35,762 nt of DNA from Halomonas caseinilytica. Its GTDB lineage: Bacteria; Pseudomonadota; Gammaproteobacteria; Pseudomonadales; Halomonadaceae. Shown here piece by piece: positions 20,016 to 28,230 of this stretch. How positions within the stretch are numbered: position 1 is the first letter of the stretch; each line of letters starts with the position of its first letter. The notes under the pieces are model-generated. The model made no database searches, was not told the DNA's origin, and saw nothing but the letters and a program-made list of their open reading frames with translations. Both the position numbers and the translations under genes were made by a program. The DNA lies in NCBI RefSeq assembly GCF_001662305.1, contig NZ_BDEP01000009.1, forward strand, positions 1-35,762, given 5' to 3'.

Positions 20016-20903
20016 TTACTCCGGCAACGCCTCGCCGAAAGCCGGCACTGCTGCATCGTCGGCCTCGGTGACGATGCGCTCCAGCTCCTCGCAGAAGGCT
20101 TCCAGGGCCTCGCTGGTGTGTCCGGGGCGACAGTGCAATTCGATCTCGACTTGCCCGAGAGGCGGCAAGCCTTCCGCCTCGCCGACGATTCGACATCCGG
20201 TCGGCACGCTGCGCGGCGTCTTCACCGTCATCGCCAGCCCCGCCTGTACGGGTGGATTGATCCCGGTGAGCGATTGACTCGAATAGCGTATCTCCCAGCG
20301 GCGTTCCACGTGCCCCAGGGCCGAAAGGGCATGCGCACGGAAGAGACAGCCCTCCGGGTTGAGTGCCAGGGGCAGAGTGTCCCAGTCGTCGGGGCGGCAG
20401 TGCTCGGCCACGACCCAGACCATGGGTTCCCGGCCCAGCAAGCGGCCGGATGACGAGGGGAGATGCCGGGTCGACAACACGACATCCAGCAGTCCTTCGT
20501 GAAACTGATTGACCAGAGAGGCGCTGATGTCGCAGCTCAGTTCTAGGCGCGTGTTCGGAAAACGTCGTGCATGGCGAGGCAGCAGCGAGGGGAGATACGC
20601 GTTGGCTTGCTCTTCGGAGGTCGCAAAGCGAATCAATTCGCCGCACCGTTGGTGACCCAGCAGTTCCCGAGCCTCGTCTTCCAGCTTGAGCATGTGCCGT
20701 GCGTAAGGCAGCAACTGTTCCCCGTGCGCGGTGAGCAGCACGCTGCGACTGGTGCGCTCGAACAGCGCCTGGCCCATCTGATCTTCCAGACGCTTGATCT
20801 GCAGGCTTATCGCCGACTGGGTGCGATGAAGCACCTTGCCGGCGGCGCTGAAGCCCTGGCACTCGGCCACGGTGACGAAGGCGCGCAGCAGCGCGGTATC
20901 CAT
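20016..20903 (-). CDS. LysR-family transcriptional regulator
   Basis: A 295-residue LysR regulator. The N-terminal winged helix is MDTALLRAFVTVAECQGFSAAGKVLHRTQSAISLQIKRLED (broken here for description: HTH at about residues 18-37), followed by a linker helix and an effector domain from about residue 90. The start at 20903 is chosen because AAAGG lies 10 nt upstream and the protein then begins just before the HTH; a frame to 20945 adds 14 residues. An AT-rich region lies upstream. LysR proteins usually control a divergent neighbour, here the exported protease 261 bp away, but the gap is long and no T-N11-A site stood out. Effector and targets are unknown. Confidence 0.88.
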   Translation of the reverse strand: MDTALLRAFVTVAECQGFSAAGKVLHRTQSAISLQIKRLEDQMGQALFERTSRSVLLTAHGEQLLPYARHMLKLEDEARELLGHQRCGELIRFATSEEQANAYLPSLLPRHARRFPNTRLELSCDISASLVNQFHEGLLDVVLSTRHLPSSSGRLLGREPMVWVVAEHCRPDDWDTLPLALNPEGCLFRAHALSALGHVERRWEIRYSSQSLTGINPPVQAGLAMTVKTPRSVPTGCRIVGEAEGLPPLGQVEIELHCRPGHTSEALEAFCEELERIVTEADDAAVPAFGEALPE

Positions 20904-21079
20904 TATTGATGAACCTTTGAAATTGGCGTTGTTCCAATCATTCATTTTTATTATGAGGATGCGCGCTCCAGGGTGTCCAGCATCCGTCGTAGCGTGATCG
21001 CAGGCATTCGGCGAAGCAAAACGCCCGGCTGGCGTCTGGCAACGATGCTGAATGGCGGCGGGGGCACAAGCCTTGATAT

Positions 21080-21104
21080 GGTGCCTCGCATCGAGGGAGG
21101 CACC
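21080..21104 (+). other. Hairpin upstream of the exported protease
   Basis: An 8-bp inverted repeat, GGTGCCTC with GAGGCACC around a 9-nt loop, lies 60 bp before the protease start in the 261-bp gap to lysR. It could be a leader structure or an operator; nothing decides between these. The rest of the gap holds no gene that I can see. Confidence 0.35.
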
Positions 21105-21164
21105 GCCTCGAGACGGCCCATATCGTTCACCATGAAGGAAGTACTGACAGCGGAAGGAGTTGGC

Positions 21165-21737
21165 ATGTACAAGCCGCTACGCCATGTGTTGATTGCCTGT
21201 CTTGCCACCGGCCTTGCGAGTGGCAAGGCTCTGGCCGGCGATGACACGCCCCCCGTGTTCGGGTGGGTGGAGAAAGCCACCATCGAGGAACCCTGGGGAG
21301 CCGAGGTCAAGGTCAAGCTCGATAGTGGCGCCTTGACGTCCTCCATGCAGGCGGAAGACATCGAGAGGTTCGAGCGCGATGGCGAGGAGTGGGTGCGTTT
21401 CGTCGTCGAGGTCGAGGACGAGGCAACCGAGGAGGTCGTCTCGAAGACCTTCGAGCGGCCGGTGCTCCGCAATCTGATTCTCACCGGCGCCGGAGGCAAG
21501 GATCGTCGTCCGGCGGTGCTGATGACGCTGTGCATCGGCGATACCCGCTACGAGGAGCAATTCACCCTCGAGGATCGAGACAACCTGATCTACCCGGTCC
21601 TGCTCGGACGCCGCACCATCCAGGATCTGGGCTTGCTGGACGTGACCCGGACCTTCGTGCATGACCTGGCGTGCGATGAGAACACGCCGCTTCGCCAGCA
21701 TGAGGACAAGGAGCTCGACGACGATATCGGCATTTGA
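21165..21737 (+). CDS. Exported RimK-associated retropepsin-like protease family protein
   Basis: A 190-residue protein with a signal peptide ending KALA (residue 24). The mature part matches the family often labelled putative ATP-dependent zinc protease, which structurally resembles pepsin-type aspartic proteases: FGWVEKATI, VKLDSGALTSSMQAEDIERF, EEWVRF, ERPV, RRPAVLMTLCIG and LEDRDNLIYPVLLGRR. The active-site triplet is D-S-G (53-55) where most family members have D-T-G; D-S-G is also used by some aspartic proteases. There is no rimK beside it. The ATG has AAGGAG 5 nt upstream. The substrate is unknown, and the location is inferred as periplasmic. Confidence 0.85.
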   Translation: MYKPLRHVLIACLATGLASGKALAGDDTPPVFGWVEKATIEEPWGAEVKVKLDSGALTSSMQAEDIERFERDGEEWVRFVVEVEDEATEEVVSKTFERPVLRNLILTGAGGKDRRPAVLMTLCIGDTRYEEQFTLEDRDNLIYPVLLGRRTIQDLGLLDVTRTFVHDLACDENTPLRQHEDKELDDDIGI

Positions 21738-21758
21738 GGGGCATCCTCGGGATGCCCC
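21738..21758. terminator. Hairpin between convergent protease and KAS II genes
   Basis: A perfect 9-bp stem, GGGGCATCC with GGATGCCCC, closes a TCG triloop directly after the protease stop and 18 bp from the minus-strand fabF-like stop. No T-tract follows. It shares the core TCC-TCG-GGA with the hairpin at 18168. Confidence 0.5.
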
Positions 21759-21776
21759 GAACGGGAGGCTGGCGGA

Positions 21777-23042
21777 TCAGAGACGGCTGACGATCAGCGA
21801 CGCATTGACCCCGCCGAACCCGAAGCCGTTGCACAGGGCGTGCCGGGTCGCCTGCGCGCGCGAGGCGCCCGGAATGAAGTCCAGGTCGTTCATGTCGTCG
21901 TCGACCTCGTCCAGGTTGAGCGTCGGCGGCAGTTGGCCGTGCCGTACCGCCAAGGCGGTGATGATGCCCTCGACTCCGCCGGCCGCCCCCAGCAGGTGGC
22001 CGGTGGCCGACTTGGTCGAGGAGATCGGTATCGTGCCGAGCCGTTCGCCGAACACGGCCCGGAGCGCGGCAATCTCGGCTCGGTCGCCGACGGGCGTCGA
22101 GGTGGCATGGGCGTTGACGTAGCCGATCGCCTCGTCGGGCAGGTTCGCCATGCGCAGGGCGGCCCGGATGGACGCGGCGGCACCGGCGCCGTCCTCGGGG
22201 CCGGCGGTGAGGTGATGGGCATCGGCACTGGTGCCGTAGCCGCTGAGCACGGCGAGTGGCGTGGCCCCGCGTGCCTCGGCATGGGCCAGGGTCTCGATCA
22301 CCATCAAGCCGGCGCCTTCTCCCATGACGAAACCATCGCGTGCCTTGTCGAAGGGGCGGGAGGCGCGTGCGGGATGTTCGCGTTCCGTGGAGAGTGCCTT
22401 CAGGGCATGGAAGCCGGCCAACGAGAGCGGGTCGACGCACGCCTCGGCGCCTCCTACCAGGGCGACCTCGGCCTCGCCGCTACGCAGCAGGCGCATGCCG
22501 TCGCCGATGGCCTGAATGCCTGCCGCGCATGCCGTGACGGGGCAGCCCAACGGCCCGGTGAATCCATGGCGGATCGACAGGTTGCCCGCCGCCAGGTTGG
22601 CCAGGAAGGCCGGCACGGTGAAGGGCGAAAGGCGCCGATGGCCGCGCGTTCTCAGCGTGTCCTGCGCGCGGGTAATGGTGGGAAAACCGCCGATACCCGA
22701 CGCCACGATGGTGGCGGTCGCGCTGCGGTCGGCGGCATTTTCGGGGAACCAGTCGGCCTGCTCCAAGGCCTGTTGCCCGGCGGCCATGGCATAGAGGCTG
22801 AAAAGGTCGAGCTTGCGCCGCTCCTTGGCGTCGACGATGGTGTCGGGGTCGAGACCGGCATGCGGGTCTTCGGCGAGGTCGGGAACCAGACCGGCGATGG
22901 AGACCGGCAGCTCGCCGGTATCGAAGCGCGTGATCGGCCCGATGCCGGAACGGCCCGCCAGCAGGCGTTCCCAGGTTGCCTTGACGCCATTGCCGAGGGG
23001 GCCGATCATGCCCATGCCCGTGACGACGATAGGGGAGTTCAT
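21777..23042 (-). CDS. Beta-ketoacyl-ACP synthase II-like enzyme (FabF family)
   Basis: A 421-residue thiolase-fold condensing enzyme. The Cys-His-His triad is complete: Cys172 in VTACAAG, His312 in NAHATSTPVGD and His349 in TKSATGHLLGAAG, each nine residues later than in E. coli FabF. Such enzymes elongate acyl-ACP with malonyl-ACP. No acpP, fabG or fabD lies nearby, so this is a stand-alone paralogue or an accessory synthase rather than the housekeeping cluster copy. The ATG has AGGAGG about 4 nt upstream. It is divergent from a TetR gene 92 bp away, which suggests regulated expression, perhaps of membrane lipid composition. Confidence 0.92.
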   Translation of the reverse strand: MNSPIVVTGMGMIGPLGNGVKATWERLLAGRSGIGPITRFDTGELPVSIAGLVPDLAEDPHAGLDPDTIVDAKERRKLDLFSLYAMAAGQQALEQADWFPENAADRSATATIVASGIGGFPTITRAQDTLRTRGHRRLSPFTVPAFLANLAAGNLSIRHGFTGPLGCPVTACAAGIQAIGDGMRLLRSGEAEVALVGGAEACVDPLSLAGFHALKALSTEREHPARASRPFDKARDGFVMGEGAGLMVIETLAHAEARGATPLAVLSGYGTSADAHHLTAGPEDGAGAAASIRAALRMANLPDEAIGYVNAHATSTPVGDRAEIAALRAVFGERLGTIPISSTKSATGHLLGAAGGVEGIITALAVRHGQLPPTLNLDEVDDDMNDLDFIPGASRAQATRHALCNGFGFGGVNASLIVSRL

Positions 23043-23134
23043 GGTGCCTCCTGAAGGTTCGAGGGTCGCGGCCAACCTAGCACCGGGCTATATATGATCA
23101 AGGTAATATTCTGTCGCGCGAGGGCGAGGAACTC

Positions 23135-23779
23135 ATGCCGTATTCCACCGCTCACAAGGCGCGGTCCAGAGAGCGCATCCTGACGGCCGCCACGGAATTG
23201 TTCTGTCGCCATGGCTTCGACAAGGTCTCCATCGGGCAGATCATGAAACGGGCCAATATGACCCATGGCGCCTTCTATGCGCATTTCGCCTCGAAGGAAG
23301 CACTCTATGATGCCTCCATTCGCGAGACGCTCAGGAACAGCCGCGCATCGCGCCTGGTCAAGGGCCCCCTGTCGGTGAAGCACCTGACGGCCCTGGCGGC
23401 CAATTGCTGGAACCTCCAGGAGCTGGAGCGCAAGCAGTCGCCGGGACCGGAGACGGTGCTGTTCAACGAGATTGGCAACGACAACGCCGAGATCAAGACG
23501 CTGTTCGAAGCCTCCTATGTACGCATGCGCAAGATGCTGGAGACTCGACTGATCGCCTTGAGTCGGCTGAAGAAGTTGCCCTTCGAGCCGGACCGCGAGC
23601 TGCTCGCCGAGAAGTCCCGGACAATCCTAGCTTCCCTGGTAGGGGCTGTGGCCATCGCCAAGAGCCTGCCCGACGAGGCGGAACGACGCCAGCTTCTGGA
23701 GGCTTCGCAGCGGCAGATACTGCGCATGCTGGGCGTCGATGATCGTGAACTGGACGGCCTGTCCGGCGCCATCGAGTGA
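23135..23779 (+). CDS. TetR/AcrR-family transcriptional regulator
   Basis: A 214-residue regulator with a TetR N-terminal helix-turn-helix: RERILTAATELFCRHGFDKVSIGQIMKRANMTHGAFYAHFASKEALYDA (split: helix 1 at 12-24, recognition helix near 43-52). The all-helical C-terminus should bind a ligand and dimerise. It is divergent from the KAS II gene, its most likely target, and is followed by the DCC-family gene after 17 bp, probably in the same transcript. GAGGA lies 4 nt before the ATG. No strong palindrome is visible in the 92-bp intergenic region. The ligand is unknown, though an acyl compound would fit the neighbour. Confidence 0.9.
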   Translation: MPYSTAHKARSRERILTAATELFCRHGFDKVSIGQIMKRANMTHGAFYAHFASKEALYDASIRETLRNSRASRLVKGPLSVKHLTALAANCWNLQELERKQSPGPETVLFNEIGNDNAEIKTLFEASYVRMRKMLETRLIALSRLKKLPFEPDRELLAEKSRTILASLVGAVAIAKSLPDEAERRQLLEASQRQILRMLGVDDRELDGLSGAIE

Positions 23780-23796
23780 CGCATCCCGGAGGTCCC

Positions 23797-24162
23797 GTGA
23801 GCGAGGATTCCCCGCTGAAGGTCTACTATGATGCGGCTTGCCCGATCTGTCGCCGCGAGCGCCATCGCTATGAACGTCTGGTGCGGCACGCGGGGTCGGT
23901 GGCGTGGCTGGATGCCAATACCCATGAGGCCGTGTTGAATGCGCATGGCGTCACGGTGCAAGAGGCCCTGCTCTCGCTGCACGTGGAAGACGCCGAGGGC
24001 TCGCTGCATCGCGGCATGGATGCCTATATCCTGCTGATGCACCGGGTCCCCAGGCTGCGCCCTCTGGCCGTGCTCATCGGCCTGCCCGTGATCAAGCCCG
24101 TGTTGACCTGGTGGTACGACCGTTGGGTCAGGCGGCGGCTGGCTCGGCAGGGGCGGCTATAG
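23797..24162 (+). CDS. DCC-family thiol-disulfide oxidoreductase-like protein (DUF393)
   Basis: A 121-residue protein with the DCC motif near the N-terminus: VYYDAACPICRRE, with Cys15 and Cys18 as the CxxC pair, then VAWLDANTH, and a C-terminal amphipathic part WWYDRWVRRRLAR. The family is predicted to be thiol-disulfide oxidoreductases; the reaction is unproven. The GTG start at 23797 has GGAGG 4 nt upstream; an earlier GTG overlapping the tetR stop is less well placed. It is likely co-transcribed with tetR. Confidence 0.85.
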   Translation: MSEDSPLKVYYDAACPICRRERHRYERLVRHAGSVAWLDANTHEAVLNAHGVTVQEALLSLHVEDAEGSLHRGMDAYILLMHRVPRLRPLAVLIGLPVIKPVLTWWYDRWVRRRLARQGRL

Positions 24163-24276
24163 CCGGCGTCATGCAGGAGCTGCCGGCAGGCACTCGGTCG
24201 ATATCGCCCGTGCGCCCCGGCTTCATGGGGCAAGTGCGGCGTGCCAATCCCTGACCATGCCGGGCGGAGCCAGAGG

Positions 24277-25245
24277 ATGACGATGCGATACCTGTCCAGA
24301 CGCTTGCCCTCCACACGACAGTTGCAGTGTTTCCTGGCGGTGGCCGAGGAGCTCAATTTCCGTCGTGCCGCCGAGCGTCTGCATATGTCGCAGCCTCCCT
24401 TGTCTCGACAGATCAGCGGGCTGGAAGCCTTGCTGCGCGTCAAGCTGTTCGAGCGCGACACCCATGGCGTCAGACTGACCTCGGCCGGCGAGGGATTCGA
24501 GCATGATGCCCGCCGGGTTCTCGAGTCGCTCGATGCGGCGCTGGTCAATCTGCGTGGGGCGGTGGCCGCCGAGGCGACCGATGTTCGGCTTGGTCTGACG
24601 AGCGTGATCGATTTCAGCCTGGTGGCCGGCCTTCGCGATGTCCTGACGGATTCGGGCCTCCCCGCAGGTACGCGAATCGAGGAAGCCTATTCGAAGCATC
24701 TGGTCGAACGCTTGCTGAGCGGTGGGCTGGATCTTGCCCTGGTCGGTGAGATCGCCGATCCGGGCGAATCGGTCCAGGCTCGGCGCATCGCCCTCGATCC
24801 GCTGATGGTGGCGTTGCACGCGGACCATCCGGCGACCGAGCGCGAGAGGGTATCGTTCGACGACCTGGGCGATACCCGGCTCTTCTGGTTTCCCCGTCAC
24901 GACAATCCGGTCTTTCATGATCGTTGCGAGCGCGTCTTCGCGGACCATGGCTATGCGCCGCCTCGCCGCCCCGAGCCGAGCGAACACATGACGCTGCTGG
25001 CCCGGGTGGCCGCCGGCGAAGGCGTGGCGTTTCTGCCGACGTCACTGCGGGCAGCCAGCCGTCTCGGGGTCGTTTATCGTCCCTTCGTCGCCGGTCTGGA
25101 GGAGCGATTGAGCATCGAGCTCAAGCTTCTCTGGCGGACCGAGGAAACGCGCATGGAGGTCCGGAATGTCGTCGATGTGCTGCTCGAGGCGGCCGAGGCC
25201 GGGATTCCCGGGGATGGGCATTCGAGGCCGGTTTCAACACCGTGA
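24277..25245 (+). CDS. LysR-family transcriptional regulator
   Basis: A LysR regulator of about 322 residues. The HTH (LPSTRQLQCFLAVAEEL, NFRRAAERLHMSQPPLSRQI, LEALLRVKLFERDTHGVRLT) is textbook. The effector domain has the patterns LDLALVGEI and GEGVAFLP. Starts at 24277 and 24283 (both ATG) are nearly equal: GGAG serves the first and GAGG the second. A frame back to 24241 begins with GTG and has no good site. The gene is convergent with the aldo/keto reductase (21-bp gap). The gap upstream (24163-24276) holds no gene. The target and effector are unknown; the aldo/keto reductase or unlinked genes are possible. Confidence 0.9.
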   Translation: MTMRYLSRRLPSTRQLQCFLAVAEELNFRRAAERLHMSQPPLSRQISGLEALLRVKLFERDTHGVRLTSAGEGFEHDARRVLESLDAALVNLRGAVAAEATDVRLGLTSVIDFSLVAGLRDVLTDSGLPAGTRIEEAYSKHLVERLLSGGLDLALVGEIADPGESVQARRIALDPLMVALHADHPATERERVSFDDLGDTRLFWFPRHDNPVFHDRCERVFADHGYAPPRRPEPSEHMTLLARVAAGEGVAFLPTSLRAASRLGVVYRPFVAGLEERLSIELKLLWRTEETRMEVRNVVDVLLEAAEAGIPGDGHSRPVSTP

Positions 25246-25266
25246 TCATCGAGTGCTGGCACGCCT

Positions 25267-26295
25267 TCAGGCGTTGACGCCTTTCATGCCTTCCGCCGTA
25301 TAACGCTCGCCATGGGCTGCGTCCGGGGGCAGGGCGCTGTCGAGGTCGTTCAGGTCACGCGCGTCCAGCCGCAAGGCCAGGGCGCCGAGGTTCTCGTGCA
25401 GATAGGTCGAGCGCCGGGTGCCTGGAATCGGCACGATATGCTCGTCCTGAGCCAGCAACCAGGCGAGGGCGACCTGACCTGGCGAGGCCTCATGGCGTTC
25501 GGCTACGCGATGGACGGTCTCGAGCAACGTCAGGTTATGTGCCAGGTTGTCGGCCTGAAAGCGCGGGTTGTGGCGACGGAAATCGTCCTCGGCAAGATCG
25601 TCCTGCCCGGTAATGCGGCCGGTCAGGAAGCCGCGCCCCAAGGGAGAATAGGGTACGAGCCCCACACCGAGGCGGCGTGCCATGGGCAGGATCTCGGCCT
25701 CGACATCGCGCGTCCACAGTGAGTATTCGGTCTGCAAGGCGGTGACCGGGTGGACGGCATGCGCCCGGGCCAGGGTCGACGCCGAGACCTCGCACAGCCC
25801 CACATGAGCGATCTTGCCTTCCTTGACGAGCTCCCCCAGGCATTCCATCGCGGCGGTGATGTCGCCTTGCGGGTCCACGCGATGCAGATAGTAGAGATCG
25901 ATGCGCTCGACGCCCAGGCGCTGGAGGGAAGCCTCGCAGCAGGCCCGGATGTATTCGGGACGATTGTCGACGCGTCGTGCGTAGTCGGCATCGCCCCGGT
26001 CGATGCCGCACTTGGTGGCGATCCTGATGTCGCTGGCGCCGAGCGACCGACGTCGCTCGGCGAGGCATTCGCCGATCAGCGTCTCGTTATGGCCGCGGCC
26101 GTACATATCTGCCGTGTCGATCAGGTCGATGCCGGCATTGGCCACCTCGGCGAGCAGTACCCGGCTGGCCTGGTCATTCGACGGTCCGTAGAACTCGCTG
26201 ATTCCCATGGCGCCGTAGCCCAGCGCCGAAACGCTCAGCCCTTGTCCCAGGGTGCGGTGGGGGAGAGTGGCGGAGGCAGTGTGATCGTGTGTCAT
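25267..26295 (-). CDS. Aldo/keto reductase
   Basis: A 342-residue NADPH-dependent reductase of the (beta/alpha)8 AKR superfamily, in the group that reduces aldehydes and ketones. The catalytic tetrad is visible: Asp60 and Tyr65 (IDTADMYG), Lys95 (ATKCG) and His138 (LYYLHRVDP). The C-terminal cofactor loop has PIPGTRR. AAGGG about 7 nt before the ATG at 26295 supports that start. It lies 123 bp downstream of the MFS exporter on the same strand with no convincing terminator between, so it may share the SoxR-type promoter. Regulation by the convergent LysR gene is the alternative. Confidence 0.92.
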   Translation of the reverse strand: MTHDHTASATLPHRTLGQGLSVSALGYGAMGISEFYGPSNDQASRVLLAEVANAGIDLIDTADMYGRGHNETLIGECLAERRRSLGASDIRIATKCGIDRGDADYARRVDNRPEYIRACCEASLQRLGVERIDLYYLHRVDPQGDITAAMECLGELVKEGKIAHVGLCEVSASTLARAHAVHPVTALQTEYSLWTRDVEAEILPMARRLGVGLVPYSPLGRGFLTGRITGQDDLAEDDFRRHNPRFQADNLAHNLTLLETVHRVAERHEASPGQVALAWLLAQDEHIVPIPGTRRSTYLHENLGALALRLDARDLNDLDSALPPDAAHGERYTAEGMKGVNA

Positions 26296-26418
26296 GGTAT
26301 CGCCCTTGTTGTGGAGGAGTCGCCGGCGGCTGCCGGATGCCACATAGGGTGGAAGGACCACGCCATCAGTGGAATGTCATTCATGGCAATACCGTTTGGG
26401 TATCAGGGCCCGAATCCG

Positions 26419-27630
26419 TCAGTCGTGAATCACCGTGGAGAAGCGCCGCGGGTCGAAACGCAGGGCGATGAGTGCCATCAGCAGGGTGGTACCCGCCAGA
26501 CTGGCCCAGGTCAATTCAAAACCGCCGAACTGGTCACGAATCACGCCGGCGATCAATGGCGTCAAGGCACCCAGGCTATAACCGGCTCCCTGTGCAATGG
26601 CGGTGATGTTGCCAGCACGCTGGGCATCGGGATGGTGGTCCATGCTGACGATTAGGCTCAGGGGGAAGAGGCCGCCGAGTCCGATGCCCAGCAAGGTGGT
26701 GATGAACCATGGGGAGGATTCAGGTGTGTGCCACAATAATAGGAAACCGGCCAGAGAGCAGGTCAGAGGGATGAGCAGAATCGGGCGGCGGTCCGCTCGA
26801 CGCTGGGCCAGGGCCGGCAAGACCAGCCCGGCGACGACTTCGAGAGCGGTGAGATAGCCCAGCAGCAGGCCGGCGGCGGATTCCGTCCAGCCGAGTTCCA
26901 TGTAATAGGGGGGAAGCCATGCCAGCACGCAGGCATAGCCCGAGGCGCATAGGCTGAAGAAGATCGCCAGCGTCCAGACGCGGGGTTGGCGATACAGGGA
27001 GGCACGATGATCGCGTTGCTCCTTGCCTTTTACGGTATCGGGCAGCACTGGACCACGTCGCTGCCAGGCCAGGAATGCCACGAGGGCCACCAGTCCCCAC
27101 AGTGCCAGACTGGCACGCCAGCTGCCTGTCAGATCCGCCAGGGTCGCCGCCAAGGTCGCGGCGAGCGCTGCACCGCCCATGATGGCGGCGATATACCACC
27201 CCATGACCAGTGGTGTACGTTGCTTGGCCTGCTGCTTGATCAATGCCGGTAACAGTGCCTGGATGCCGGCGATACCGATACCGGCGACCAATGCCGTGAT
27301 CAACAGGGTGGTCACGCCGTGTCCGGCCAGGCGAAAGCCGTCGGCCAGTGCGATCATCAGCAAGGAACCGCCAATCAAGTGGTTCGCGCCGCAGCGTCTG
27401 GCCAGGGCAACGGCAATGAAGCAGCCGGCCCCCATGGCGAGCACGGGCAAGGTAGTCAGTAGAGCGAGCTGCGCGTAGCTGATGGCGATATCGGCCTGGA
27501 TGCGTTCGACCAGAGGGCCGATCGCGGCCATCGAGGGGCGCAGGTTCAGCCCCACCAGCATGGCCAGGAGAATGGCGGGTATCAGAGGCAATACGCGTTG
27601 TGTTGAACGATCGGTCAGGGTGGTTTCCAT
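26419..27630 (-). CDS. CynX/NimT-type MFS transporter, candidate SoxR target
   Basis: A 403-residue inner-membrane protein with about 12 helices. Its N-terminus ([20 protein letters not shown], then [13 protein letters not shown]) is typical of the CynX/NimT group of the major facilitator superfamily, which includes cyanate and 2-nitroimidazole carriers. The ATG at 27630 begins a normal family N-terminus; a frame to 27690 adds 20 residues across the promoter. The promoter upstream has a SoxR box in a 19-bp spacer, so expression should rise with redox-cycling compounds. Export of such a compound is a reasonable inference, as pseudomonad SoxR also controls an MFS gene. The substrate is unknown. 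Confidence 0.88.
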   Translation of the reverse strand: METTLTDRSTQRVLPLIPAILLAMLVGLNLRPSMAAIGPLVERIQADIAISYAQLALLTTLPVLAMGAGCFIAVALARRCGANHLIGGSLLMIALADGFRLAGHGVTTLLITALVAGIGIAGIQALLPALIKQQAKQRTPLVMGWYIAAIMGGAALAATLAATLADLTGSWRASLALWGLVALVAFLAWQRRGPVLPDTVKGKEQRDHRASLYRQPRVWTLAIFFSLCASGYACVLAWLPPYYMELGWTESAAGLLLGYLTALEVVAGLVLPALAQRRADRRPILLIPLTCSLAGFLLLWHTPESSPWFITTLLGIGLGGLFPLSLIVSMDHHPDAQRAGNITAIAQGAGYSLGALTPLIAGVIRDQFGGFELTWASLAGTTLLMALIALRFDPRRFSTVIHD

Positions 27631-27688
27631 GATGGTCACTCGAAAGACAGGGGGATGACCGGACTTGCGCCGGGTGATGACGTTCGGC

Positions 27689-27719
27689 ACGATATTTCCT
27701 CAACCGAACTTGAGGTCAA
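27689..27719 (-). promoter_or_regulatory. SoxR-dependent promoter of the MFS gene
   Basis: Read on the minus strand, -35 TTGACC (27719-27714) and -10 TATCGT (27694-27689) are separated by 19 bp, the over-long spacer that MerR-type activators such as SoxR need. The spacer is filled by the SoxR palindrome, ending GAGGAAA before the -10, the same architecture as the E. coli soxS promoter. The MFS start codon lies 58 bp beyond the -10. Confidence 0.82.
27698..27715. promoter_or_regulatory. SoxR box (operator)
   Basis: CCTCAACCGAACTTGAGG matches the E. coli SoxR box CCTCAAGTTAACTTGAGG at 15 of 18 positions, including both outer CCTCAA/TTGAGG arms. The centre lies 26 bp before the soxR ATG and about 76 bp before the MFS start, so one site can serve activation of the exporter and autoregulation of soxR. 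Confidence 0.9.
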
Positions 27720-27732
27720 GGCGGGAGGTACG

Positions 27733-28215
27733 ATGAGCCATCGCAAGCTGAATCCCCGGAAGCAATCGCTGACGGTGGGGGATGTCGCCCGGCGCAGTGG
27801 GGTGGCGGTGTCCACCGTGCATTTCTACGAGGCCAAGGGGTTGATCGAGAGCACGCGCAATGCCGGCAATCAACGGCGCTTCTCCAGGGATGTGCTGCGT
27901 CGCGTGGCTGTGATCAAGATCGCCCAGCGCACGGGCATGCCGCTGGCGGAGATCAAGGCCTCGCTGGACGATCTGCCCACGTCCCGCACTCCGGACGCCG
28001 AGGACTGGCGGCACCTCTCGGCGCAATGGCGTAGCGCGCTGGACGAGCGCATCCGTTGCCTGATCGCGTTGCGCGACCAGCTCGATGGATGCATCGGCTG
28101 TGGCTGCCTGTCGTTGAAGAGTTGCCCGTTGCGCAATCCTGAGGATGTACTGGGCGATGCCGAGGAGGGGGAAGCCTCGTCATCGCTTTCTGGCACTTAT
28201 GTGCCCGGCCGATGA
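27733..28215 (+). CDS. soxR: Redox-sensitive transcriptional activator SoxR
   Basis: A 160-residue MerR-family regulator (E. coli SoxR 154). The N-terminal HTH is [26 protein letters not shown], with NQRRF after it. The C-terminal [2Fe-2S] ligands are Cys120, Cys123, Cys125 and Cys131 in [12 protein letters not shown], one residue from the E. coli positions. Oxidation of the cluster by redox-cycling agents makes SoxR an activator. The ATG has GGGAGG 4 nt upstream; an in-frame start at 27655 would lie before the operator. It is divergent from the MFS gene across a SoxR box. No soxS is present, as is usual outside enterobacteria. Confidence 0.96.
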   Translation: MSHRKLNPRKQSLTVGDVARRSGVAVSTVHFYEAKGLIESTRNAGNQRRFSRDVLRRVAVIKIAQRTGMPLAEIKASLDDLPTSRTPDAEDWRHLSAQWRSALDERIRCLIALRDQLDGCIGCGCLSLKSCPLRNPEDVLGDAEEGEASSSLSGTYVPGR

Positions 28216-28220
28216 CGAGG
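28175..28220. other. Nested inverted repeat over the soxR stop codon
   Basis: Perfect 11-bp arms CCTCGTCATCG (28175-28185) and CGATGACGAGG (28210-28220) enclose a second hairpin, GGCAC-TTAT-GTGCC (28192-28205). The outer right arm contains the soxR TGA. It sits in the 15-bp gap between convergent soxR and the FMN reductase gene. No T-tract follows on either strand; it may end both transcripts or protect their 3' ends. Confidence 0.55.
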
Positions 28221-28230
28221 GCTCGGGGTA

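Noticed and set aside
21840..23054. Plus-strand open frame of 404 codons
   Set aside because: It is the antisense of the KAS II gene, whose triad and start are convincing.
23043..23134. TetR operator between the KAS II and tetR genes
   Set aside because: The only repeat noticed (AGGTT...AACCT with a 14-bp spacer) is too short to support a call, although an operator is expected here.
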